Shown here one piece after another: positions 27,101-37,238 of a stretch of DNA of 64,000 nucleotides. Where the stretch lies: assembly GCA_033807775.1 (NCBI GenBank), contig CM066322.1, positions 22,247,001 through 22,311,000 of the forward strand, given 5' to 3'. The translations under genes were made by a program, and so were the position numbers. How positions within the stretch are numbered: position 1 is the first letter of the stretch; each line of letters begins with the position of its first letter. Under the pieces are notes generated by a model, which was not told the origin of the DNA, did not search any database, and was given only the letters and a program-made list of their open reading frames with translations. This stretch comes from Saussurea involucrata (taxonomy: Eukaryota > Streptophyta > Magnoliopsida > Asterales > Asteraceae).

Positions 27101-28272
27101 GCTCACAGGCACTCTTACGATACTTCGTACCCTTGTCCATCCAACTCGATGCCGACACAACGGTCATCTCCAACGAAACCTTTTCCAATACGGCTAGAGA
27201 ATTCAGAACGAAATCACTTACTCAAAGTGGGTCAGTTAACTCCAACACTCGCTTACATGAAAATAACGAGTCAGTACTCATTTTGTTTGTAAAACAACCC
27301 TCGCGATAAAATATTTTTTCAATATTTTCGTAATGAAGATTCTCTCCACAAGAAAAACGTGAAATAATTCGCAAACCACTAAGTTCAAAGCTTTATCGTA
27401 TAATGAAAACGAGTTTGTCTATTACTTTAAAGAAAACACGCTCGCACGCGTCAACTCATTTCCCAAGTCAAGAAAACATATCATGTACGTACATGCTTTT
27501 TAACATGAAAGAGTCTCGTATAATACGTTTAACCACAAAATGCATTGAATTCAATATGCAAACGGAAGGCTATTCACTCTAACTAAGTCAACCGCTGCGC
27601 TCACTTCAACTCTTCACTGACACCATACTATGACCAACAACCGCTTTCTTACTTATGCTACAACTTGTTGTACAAGTACTTCATAGCCCATCGGATCGAC
27701 CACTCAACATGGTTTACCAAACTAACCAGTTATCTCACTTCCTACTCTTATGCATACCTCAAAACAACACTGATCTCCTTCATTCATTAATCTTGCCACT
27801 AAACCGTTTGACTAAGGAACCCAAGACTAGATTCCCTCACTCGATCTTGAATTGAAGGCTTTCAAGATGCCAACCTACTTCTCACTTCCTATCCCAGAGA
27901 GTTTACCTCTAGACAGCTCATCAACATTCTAGACAACACTCCTTCTAGAAGTTACAAACACCACATCACAAGGGATCTCCCATGACACATCAACTCTTTG
28001 CTATCAAGCACAAGGTTAGAACCTTCTACATACTGCCACTCTCACCACCCATCCCGACAATAGCGATTGATTACACCCATGCACCTGTAAATCCATAATA
28101 GCATTGGCCAGATGCTACTTGAATTTACCTTACATGAGGGTTCTCACTACTATTGTCAAGATATCCTATGTTTACGGTCATTCCTAATGGCTTCCTATAT
28201 CTCAGTTGTGTCCCACTCAACTCCACAGTTTAAGTTTAGGCCCATCCGGTCACCTAAATCCCTTAAACTATG

Positions 28273-28284
28273 GCTCTGATACCA
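28273..28284 (-). other. Primer-binding site (initiator-Met tRNA type)
   Basis: The minus strand reads TGGTATCAGAGC, two bases inside the right LTR. This is the standard plant primer-binding site complementary to initiator methionine tRNA, and it fixes the element's orientation. Confidence 0.9.
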
Positions 28285-28286
28285 TT

Positions 28287-30132
28287 TGTAACGACCCGAA
28301 ATCTCATAAAATAAACGATTAAACATTACAACCGAAAATGTTCCCAAAGTCTACAATACATCAAATTTACTCTAAGCTCGCAGCGGAAACCACCTTCACA
28401 ACTGAGATACTACAAGAAGCCCGACGATACTCGGCAAGTCTTCACTACCTCTCGCTCTTTTACCACGACCCGACCTTCCATCCTCATAATATGAAGCTTC
28501 ATACACTACTAATACCTGAAAATGGTTTTTAAGTTTTGAAAGCGAGGGTTAGACCATAAGGTCTAGTGAATTCCCTCCTAAAAACGTAACCACAAAACAT
28601 TTTACGAAACACGTTTCCTTGTAAACAATACTTGACACGTTTCCTTGCAAACAACACTTAACAAGTTTCCTTGCAAACAATACTTGACACGTTTCCTTGC
28701 AAATAATACTTGACACGTTTCCTTGCAAATAACACTTAACAAGTTTCCTTGCAAATAACACTTAACAAGTTTCCTTGCAAATAACACTTAACAAGTTTGA
28801 GCTCAAACAAGGGTATACACAGTGGTACGGACCAATAACACCTTACAAAGCCAGGCACGGCAACTCATCACCTTACAAAGCCAGGGACGGCAACTCATCA
28901 CCTTACAAAGCCGGGGACGGCAACTCATCACCTTACAAAGCCAGGGACGGCAACTCGGGGGTCCTCCACTGTGTAACCCGACTCTACCACAAACATAAAC
29001 ATTTAAAACATGCTTTAAAACTTACTCGAGGAATATCCTCCTTCCACTTGTAAAATAACACTTTTCATGCATGAGAAAACATAAGATTCATGATGATCAA
29101 GTAAACTCATTTTCAGTCATATCAATTCTTCGCAATTCATTTTAAAAGATAGGAATAATGCATAAGGGAACTCACCTTAGCGTTAGCACCTCGACACACG
29201 CTCCGAAACCCACACTTGTTTGAACCGAGCACCTGAATTGGGCACCACAAGAATGGTGTTAAACCATCTAAACATACTCCCAAACATCCTTAACATAACC
29301 CCAAGACAATCCCCCAATCGCTGCCTCGATCCTAGACCCGAACGAAAAACGAAAACGGACAAAAGGGAAAAGGGGACAGAGCCTGGCGCCGATGGTGGCG
29401 CCGATCCATCGGCGCCGAGATCGGCGCGGATCCCTGGTTTGCCCTGCACGATTTTCTTCCCAAAGCCCAAAGGTTTCTCAATCCCCAAACTTCTCTAAAT
29501 CGGTTCTAAACCTCTCAAATTGATACATTAGATATAATAAACCATAAGAATCAATTTCCAACATTCTACTCAACATAAAACCCATCAAATCCACCTATTG
29601 ATTCATGGATTTAAACCTCAAAACCCAAAAAGCTCAATCCATAGAAAATGGAGGTTACTAAACAACAAGATGGAGTTCCTTACTGAAATGATCACAACTC
29701 ATAGGGATTCAATCCCAAAAACATTGAACCCAAGGATTTCCAACTCCAACACACACTCTTGACCAAAACCCATTACACACAAGAAGAAGAAGATAAATGA
29801 AGAGAATCATACCTAGAAGATGATCTTCCAAAGCCTTTGATGAATCTCTCACACTCCAAATTCCCAAAAGTTGGTCTTCTCCAAAATCCTTCTTCTCAAA
29901 TCCTTAGCCGCCACCAAAAATGAAGAATGAGGGTTCTTCATCTGATTTATAACTCTAATTTCACACTCTAGAGCACATAAGTTTCCAATTTAACACCTTG
30001 GCCACCAAATTCCCTTTTATTCTAAAATGCCACCAGAGAAAACAATACTTAGGAATATGGTCCCTTTGCTAACTTTCACTCTTATTGCTCTAAGCACTAA
30101 ACCTTCAACTTACTAAAGTTTGGGTTGTTACA
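28287..30132 (-). repeat. Right LTR (5' LTR), 1846 bp
   Basis: This is the direct-repeat partner of 22259-24134. It has four rather than five copies of the 30-bp unit, which accounts exactly for the 30-bp length difference. Short ORFs appear at matching places in both LTRs but are repeat sequence, not genes. Confidence 0.92.
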
Positions 30133-30137
30133 CATAA

Positions 30138-30304
30138 TATAAGGAAAATAAATAAAACCATACCATGTCCATCCATTACACCTTGTAATATTTTCTCTAA
30201 TTTAGTTGGACATGACCAAATTATTACGTTGTATTAACACTTAATTAAATTAAAACGAGATTATTCAGGAATACACATTGAATGTTGAGATTATACATTT
30301 GGGT

Positions 30305-30339
<35 letters not shown>

Positions 30340-32100
30340 GGACCAGCTACTGATCATCACTTTGGTTTTGGTAAGCTATTACCTCACCAATTAGCCAATC
30401 AGACACGAGCCCCTACTCGAATGGATTCCTATCTTGTTATTATTGTATAAAATAATCTATCATGTTCTTATAAAAGAACGTCTCAATACATATAAAAGCA
30501 AGACCCAAAGTCTTTAAACAGTTATATTTAACTCTTATCGTTTTTTAAACGAAAGGTCGGCAAAATAATATTAAAGAAACAAAAGAAATATACAAAACTG
30601 TAAAGGTTTTTTCATATTGATAATTTCAATTATAATTATATTATAGAAATTTTCAATAAATTTAATAATATAAAATTTTAATTCTAAGTACACATAAAGT
30701 AATAAATTTCAACAAATTTTATATAAAATGATAATTTTCAACAACTTTTTATAAAATGAAAATTTCTAACTATAGCTCCATGAGGAAATAGGCAAAAAGA
30801 TTTTGGTAAGGACGGCAAACATGCATTTAGGGGCCGTTTACCTAATCACTTACCCGAGTAAGTATTTACTGGAAAAATTCAATACTATCACCTACTTTCC
30901 GGGTAAGATTTTAGTCCACCAAAATGGCATCGTATGCAACAATTTAGCCGGTAAGCACTAACAGTGGTAAGAGCCGTCACACTCACTTACTAGGTAAGAC
31001 TCTCGGTCCTTGCTTCCGCTCTTACCGGGTAAGATTCTTAGTTCTTGCCATATTAATCCGGTAAGCTAATGTGACTTGATAAACACTTACCCAGATAAAC
31101 TTTTTGTAAACGGCCCCTTAGAGTATTTAAAGTTCATGGCCTAACAAAACTTTAGGAGAAGGATACACTACATAATACAATGACTAAGGCATAACATGCA
31201 TAACATGGTTATTGAAAACGAGTGTGATAAACACTAAGCTGTTTGTCAAAGAAAAATGCATGATGATAGATAACGGTTACGATAAAGTCAATAAAATTTC
31301 GAGCATATAGATGTATTTTGAGCGTACAACAATACTAATGGAGTCCGTCAAAGAAGAATACACGATATAGATAAATTGTAGATGCTCTAAGTTAAGGCCA
31401 ACCCTATGTTGTTGTGACAGTTCTAATCTCGAATCATGGTCGGGTTTGTTATATGTTATAAAAGTGGTACGAGTAAAAAATAAAGGATTAATCTAATGTG
31501 TGTGTGTGTGTGTGCGAACTTGAAACATTGTTTGAACCATTCGGTTGAGACCCGAAAAATGTGATGTGTATTTAAATAACCCAATTATAGATTTTAATTA
31601 GATTCCTGAAAATAGTACTAGATTCCACACAACCTGAAAATAGTACTACTATTCCACCCAATTATAGTACTACTAGATTCCACACAACCTGAAAATAGTA
31701 CTAGATTCCACACAACATTTTGATTTTTTATAGCGAAATCATGGTCAAATAACAAAACTAGTCCTATTTTATCCCACTAATTACTCAAAAGCACGTTATT
31801 ATTTTATATAATATAAATTTATTTTAATTCATCTTTTCGTCCTCTTTGCTGAATAAATAAAAAAACAAATGATACTACCGGTACTCAAAACTACTATTAT
31901 TATTAGTATCACAAAACTATCGACGGCCTTAACTTTGACTCGCATGAAGAGCCCTAACGATGCCCTACACGACTATAGCGTCCGGGTTCTACATAACGAT
32001 AGCATCTCTATTTGATTACGCTAATACTTAAATTATCCAACTAAATCATATGTTTTTCCGAGTCTCCTGAAGAAACGTCTGAATCAACCGACAATGTATC
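30138..32100. other. Intergenic AT-rich stretch
   Basis: It contains the Tourist-like MITE at 30830-31117, a (TG)n microsatellite near 31498-31513 and several near-copies of GATTCCACACAACCTGAAAA (31620-31715). No coding exon was recognised before the DUF4050 gene's stop codon at 32101. Confidence 0.6.
30830..31117. mobile_element. Tourist-like MITE, best-preserved GGTAAG-rich copy
   Basis: A perfect 12-bp terminal inverted repeat, GGGGCCGTTTAC and GTAAACGGCCCC, is flanked by TTA on both sides, the PIF/Harbinger signature. The interior is built from repeated CCGGGTAAG or CTTACC blocks. This copy defines the family also seen at 293-548 and 20355-20935. Confidence 0.85.
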
Positions 32101-33609
32101 CTAATTTATTACATAATCGAACAAACCTTCATCCTGCCAGATATCAACAAGGAAGTCTACCATCTCCTGCAAATTCATGACAAAGATTACTTACAGAGTT
32201 ACCGTTCTAGAAAAGTAACCACGATTATATCCCCGTATCCCGAGCATGTGACGGTATCAAATACAGATCACTTTGTCCCAAAACTCCATGTCTCATTCCT
32301 GTTTCCACCAATTAATTATTGGCATATTATTACTTTATTCTTTCAATAAAGTGATAATATGCCAGGGGTTGATTGGTGACAGAATGACAGGCCACGGACA
32401 TGGAGTTATGGGACAGGTGTTCAGTATTCCAAGATTCTTACCGGTAAAGGGACTGGCTCAGGGAATCTGCGGCTTGTAGACAACAAGTCTTCGTAAGTCG
32501 TGGACCAGCTGCATATATTACATTAAGTTGTTCGTTGATGAACTAAACCAAGTTAAAAACGACATGTCAAAATAACGGCATTTGTCACGACTTTTGAAAA
32601 GTAGTCACCTTAGGATTGGATCTTTTGACATTTGTCGTGGTTTCTTAGATTGATCTCCGATCCACTGTCGCCTACCCTCGTTCCAAGCAATCTCACCTAT
32701 TTATTTATTCATTCAAACACCTATCAATATGTCATATTTGAAACACGAATAATATCTCCATCATATTCTATTTTGTGGGACCCTGAAGATAACAGTCAGG
32801 AAAATCTCCAATGGCTCTTAAAGGGCCTGAATTGACACCCAACCTTTGTTTGTCAGTTGGGTTGGCCTTCAAAGTTTATCTCCATCTTATTTCCTCCTAT
32901 TCATGATAAATCTTAACACTCCTGACTCGAGACAAAATAACTGTTATGAAGTAAGAGACTTACCATGATTAATAAATACATGGGTGCTACTTTCTTTGTT
33001 TTCTAGGTTGTTCTTCGTTTCATTTCTAGGTGTCGGGATCTCCAAGGGTCGCTTCTCGGTACACCTCGTACTCCGGTTATTGACTTCCATCATCATGATG
33101 TTGTTGACTCGTGAACTTGCAGTGTTGACTTCCATCATTTTGAAAGTTAAAGACAACGTTTTCATTGTGACTTCTACGAGGGTCGGGTTTTTCGTGTTCT
33201 TGTCGAAATTGCCTTGTGACAGATTGGTCCCAGTTAGAAAACTACAAATCTGCAGAAAACAAAGGTCCATTTTAAGTCAATCAAGTTGTAGTGCAGTGGT
33301 TGATCGCCCTGGGTGATGTGGTGGAATATCCCATCTACCCAGGGTTCGATCCCAGGCGTCCTCAACATTGTTAAGACATCTTTAAGTTTCAAAATTGTGA
33401 GAGATTAGTCCGAGCTGTGCCTAGGATACCCTTAAAAAAGGTCCATTTTAAAGAATTACATAGGGGGAGAAAGTATTATTTCAATAAATAAACCAAACAA
33501 ACCCAGTATATCTCGTTACAGAGGATTGGGGGATGAAATGTACACATACCTGACATCTACCACCAAAAGGAGTATAACAAAAAACATAAAATCCAAACTC
33601 TAAGGCCAT
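32101..33609 (-). CDS. DUF4050-family protein, 5 exons, 188 aa
   Basis: Exons at 33550-33609, 32964-33249, 32609-32696, 32442-32508 and 32101-32166 join in frame with GT-AG introns and end in TAG. The last three exons carry the family signature: EIAWNEGRRQWIGDQ, then SWSTTYEDLLST, PEPVPLP and EMVDFLVDIWQDEGLFD. The preceding exon is a low-complexity linker ending VFINHG. Plant members of this small soluble family have no established biochemical role. The 20-codon first exon, ending CYTPFGGRCQ, is the least certain part: its ATG lies in a MITE terminus, so an upstream start is possible. No stop or frameshift was found. Confidence 0.8.
32270..32420. mobile_element. Hairpin MITE in DUF4050 intron 4
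   Basis: Arms beginning GTCCCAAAACTCCATGTC (32276) and ending GACATGGAGTTATGGGAC (about 32415) pair over about 60 bp around a short loop. It lies between the last two exons and does not overlap coding sequence. Confidence 0.65.
33276..33436 (+). mobile_element. tRNA-derived SINE with perfect target duplication
   Basis: The 5' part carries an A-box-like TAGTGCAGTGG and a clear B box, GGGTTCGATCCCAGG, spaced as in a tRNA promoter, followed by an unrelated body and a short A-rich end. The 15-bp repeat AAAGGTCCATTTTAA flanks it exactly (33261-33275 and 33437-33451), the hallmark of LINE-mediated insertion. It lies in intron 1 of the DUF4050 gene, opposite to the gene. Confidence 0.88.
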
Positions 33610-33665
33610 GTTTGGCAAGTCAATCATAATCTAGCTTATATTTTTTTAGCTTATTTCAAAAGCTC
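33604..33665. mobile_element. MITE terminus overlapping the DUF4050 start codon
   Basis: GGCCATGTTTGGCA, preceded by TAA, matches the terminus of the element at 21433, and the next bases share its CTAGCTTAT motif. No opposite end was found before the MULE at 33879. The complement of CAT at 33607-33609 is the apparent start codon of the DUF4050 reading frame. Confidence 0.5.
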
Positions 33666-34645
33666 CGTTTGGATAGGCAAAAAAATAATTTCAGGAGTTT
33701 CCGGATATTTTTTCCAATTATAACTATGATTAATATTATTTGTCATCTATTACTATTAATTATTAATAAATGTTAATTGAAAATTATTAATTAACTTTAA
33801 TTATACATTATACATTAATAGTATTATTTAGAATTATTAATAATCGTATCAGTTATTATTTAATTAATATTTAATATAGGGAAATTAATTAAAATACCCT
33901 AAGTCAAACCAAGTGTTACCAAAATGCCCTAAATCTCTTTCACTTTGCAAAAATACCCTTTTTTCGCGATGGGAGCCCGCGATCGCGGGCCAGGGACCAT
34001 TTCTGACACTTTTTTAAACTTGCAGGGACCATTTTTGAAAAATGGAATCCCGCGATCGCGGGCTCATCCCGCTATGGTATACTTTTTGTGACTTTTCAAT
34101 TGCAATGGACCATTTTTGAAAAATTCCAGGGACCATTTTTGAAAATTTGACCCGCGTTTGACACTGTTCACCCCCGTTTTCACTGTTCACCCCCCGCTTT
34201 CGTCCAATTTTACGAATTTAAAATAAAATGTTACACTTTCAACCCCTATACTTATTTACTAAATTTACTTTTTACTTTTTACTTTCATTATTTTAATTTT
34301 ACATTTAACACATATAACTGTTTATTAACTAAAATACGTTAAAAAATACGTTTTAATTTTAACAAATTACACCATTATAAACATCTCTTCGATACGTTCG
34401 AAATGAGCCCAATCTTGAATTTTTTTGGATTTATATATTTTAATATATATCATATACAGTTATACACTACATAAAAAAAATTTATATTTAAAATTCATAC
34501 CCTTATAATTAATTATTTAATTTATGGTACATCTCTTATTTTTTTTTTCAATTTTTTTTACACTCCTATCGCATTAACATAATAATCATATATTAACTAA
34601 TTCATTAAATCGTTTTAAATTATTATTATTTGAATGTGTTTATAG

Positions 34646-34833
34646 ATATCGTGAATGGCAATAGGAGAAGGTTTCACGAGAAAAATATTAAATGGGGTTT
34701 TGACAAGTCGGTATCACTTGATTCATTTAAGAATTGTGAAAATGGGTATTTGGCGAATGATGATTCATGTGTGTTTGGAGCTGAAGTATTTGCAGTTACA
34801 GAGTATGCACAAAATGATCGATGTATTTCCAAC
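34646..34833 (+). pseudogene. Captured MATH-domain exon, left arm copy
   Basis: The frame reads RRFHEKNIKWGFDKSVSL then [21 protein letters not shown], which fits the C-terminal half of a plant MATH (TRAF-like) domain. A splice acceptor (TTTATAG) lies immediately before it and a donor (GTAACT) immediately after. A whole exon with intron flanks was therefore copied from genomic DNA rather than from mRNA. It is a fragment and unlikely to make a protein alone. Confidence 0.75.
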
Positions 34834-35660
34834 GTAACTTAGATTAAAATTATCTCATTCAGTTCAGTCCCGTCCCGTCCCATCCAGTTCAGTCCCGTCC
34901 AGTTCCGTCCCGTCCCATCCCATCTAGTATGCATACCAAACGCTACCTAAGAGTACCGTAAATTAAATAATTAACTATAAAAGTATAAATTGTAAATATT
35001 AAAAATATTTTGATGTAGTGTATATGATATATATTAAAATATATAAATTCAAAAAAATTCAAGATTGGGCTCATTTCGAACGTATCGAAGAGACGATTAC
35101 AATGGTGTAACTTGTTAAAATTAAAACGTATTTTAGTTGATAAACAATTATATGTGTTAAATGTAAATTTAAATTATGAAAGTAAAAGGTATAAAGTAAA
35201 ATAAGTAAAAAAGTATAGGGGGTGAAATTGTAAATTTCAATTCGAAATTGTGATTTTGAATTGAAATTTACACTTTCAACCCCTATACTTATTTACTAAC
35301 TTTACTTTATACCTTTTACTTTCATAATTTTAATTTTACATTTAACACATATAATCGTTTATTAACTAAAATACGTTAAAAAAATACGTTTTAATTTTAA
35401 CAAGTTACACCATTGTAATCGTCTCTTCGATACGTTCGAAATGAGTCCAATCTTGAATTTTTTTGATTTATATATTTTAATATATATCATATACACTACA
35501 TCAAAATATTTTTAATATTTACAGTTTATATCTTTATAGTTAATTATTTAATTTACGGTACTCTTAGGTAGCGTTTGGTACGCATACTAGATGGAACGGG
35601 ACGGAACTGGATGGGACGGGACGGGACTGAAATGAAGGAGATAATTTTAATCTAAGTTAC

Positions 35661-35848
35661 GTTGAAAATACATCGATCATTTTGTGCATACTCTGTAACT
35701 GTAAATACTTCAGCTCCAAACACACATGAATCATCATTCGCCAAATACCCATTTTCACAATTCTTAAATGAGTCCAGTGATACCAACTTGTCAAAACCTC
35801 ATTTAATATTCTTCTCATGAAATCTTCTCCTATTGCCATTCACGATAT
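35661..35848 (-). pseudogene. Captured MATH-domain exon, right arm copy
   Basis: This is the mirror copy of 34646-34833, also 188 nt, with a few substitutions and the same acceptor and donor context on the minus strand. Its presence on both arms means capture preceded or accompanied palindrome formation. Confidence 0.75.
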
Positions 35849-36636
35849 CTATAAACACATTCAAATAATAATAATTTAAAACGATTTAATGAATTAGTTA
35901 ATATATGATTATTATGTTAATGCGATAGGAGTGTAAAAAAAAATTGAAAAAAAAAATAAGAGATGTACCATAAATTAAATAATTAACTATAAGGGTATGA
36001 ATTTTAAATATAAAAAATATTTTTTTATGTAGTGTATAACTGTATATGATATATATTAAAATATATAAATCCAAAAAAAATCAAGATTGGGTTCATTTCG
36101 AACGTATCGAAGAGACGATTATAATGGTGTAATTTGTTAAAATTAAAACGTATTTTTTTAACGTATTTTAGTTAATAAACGATTATATGTGTTAAATGTA
36201 AAATTAAAATAATGAAAGTAAAAGTTATAAAGTAAATTTAGTAAATAAGTATAGGGGTTGAAAGTGTAACATTTCATTTTAAATTCATAAAATTGGACGA
36301 AAGGGGGGGGGGGGGGTTTGAACAGTGAAAGCGGGGTGAACAGTGTCAAACGCGGGTCCAATTTTCAAGAATGGTCCCTGGAATTTTTCAAAAATGGTCC
36401 CTTGCAATTAAAAAGTCACAAAAATAATCACATCGCGGGATGAGGCCGCGATCGCGGGATTCCATTTTTCAAAAATGGTCCCTGCAAGTTTAAAAAAGTG
36501 TCAGAAATGGTCCCTGGCCCGCGATCGCGGGCTCCCATCGCGGAAAAAGGGTATTTTTGCAAAGTGGAGAGATTTGTGGCATTTTGGTAACACTTGGTCA
36601 AACTTAAGGTATTTTAATTAATTTCCCTTTAATATA

Positions 36637-37199
36637 TTTAGTCATCGAAAATTAAATATAACAATTTTAGAAATATTTATGCAAGTTACATAAAAATTAA
36701 AGTTATATTTATTCTGTAAGGTTGATCATTTTATATTTATTCATATCATATGTAAGGTTACTGTGTTTTTTAAAAGTTATTAATTAATTAGGATATGTAT
36801 GGTTGGCTAAATTTATTTATATTTATATTATATATAATAATATTTAAAATCATAAATTAATATAGATTTTTTTAATATTTGTTTTTTGTTTATGGTTACA
36901 GAAAAAACAAAATCTATACATATATGTATACACATGTAATAATATTAATTTATTAAAATACTTTTAATTAATATATTATATTATTTAACTTTTTTATATT
37001 AGAAGTAACATGCGAGACAGCGAGAGCATTTTGGAAAAATTTGGGGATTTTGAGTCAATATTTTGTCTAGCTTCTTAAAATTATCTCCAAAATGGAAAAG
37101 TAGTAGAAAGAAAAGTTTTTTCTCCATATATGGAAAATCTCCAAAAATGATTACCAGCACGGGCATCAAAGTTTAAAAATAAATATTTAGAGAATGAAG
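36637..37199. other. AT-rich spacer
   Basis: Between MULE C and the L1 insertion. It holds long A/T-rich runs; no gene or repeat boundary was recognised. Confidence 0.5.
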
Positions 37200-37238
37200 C
37201 AATATTTTAATGGTTTTTTTTAAATAAGAGGAAAAATT

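Larger units (their letters stand above)
22259..30132 (-). mobile_element. Young LTR retrotransposon (Gypsy-like) without readable gag-pol
   Basis: This 7874-bp element is bounded by direct LTRs starting TGTAACGACCCG and ending GGGTTGTTACA, with the 5-bp target duplication CATAA (22254-22258 and 30133-30137). A primer-binding site next to the right LTR and a polypurine tract next to the left LTR show that it reads on the minus strand. The 4.15 kb internal region (24135-28286) holds no ORF above about 90 codons, and no gag, protease, reverse transcriptase or integrase motif was recognised on either strand. The plus strand of the whole element is strikingly poor in G. The Gypsy assignment rests on the LTR ends, the PBS and the polypurine tract, so it is tentative. 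It is a non-autonomous (LARD-like) or gutted element. Confidence 0.85.
33879..36627. mobile_element. MULE C: palindromic Mutator-like element carrying a MATH exon twice
   Basis: The 2749-bp element begins GGGAAATTAATTAAAATACC and ends with its complement. It is flanked by a perfect 9-bp duplication TTTAATATA (33870-33878 and 36628-36636). Almost the whole element is one inverted repeat centred near 35250, with arms of about 1.37 kb. Each arm carries two GC-rich palindromes (CCCGCGATCGCGGG), a long AT-rich stretch, a captured MATH-domain exon and a CCGTCC-rich MITE end. There is no transposase. Its outer 770 bp match the left arm of MULE B (46273-47028), so both are mobilised by the same TIR family. 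Confidence 0.9.

Noticed and set aside
24916..27855. Several 60-90 codon ORFs inside the Gypsy-like element
   Set aside because: They lie on both strands in random frames with no recognisable domain. They are expected by chance in G-poor sequence with few stops in some frames.
33286..33365. A functional tRNA gene
   Set aside because: The A and B boxes are tRNA-like, but the body does not fold as a cloverleaf and exact 15-bp duplications mark it as a SINE insertion.
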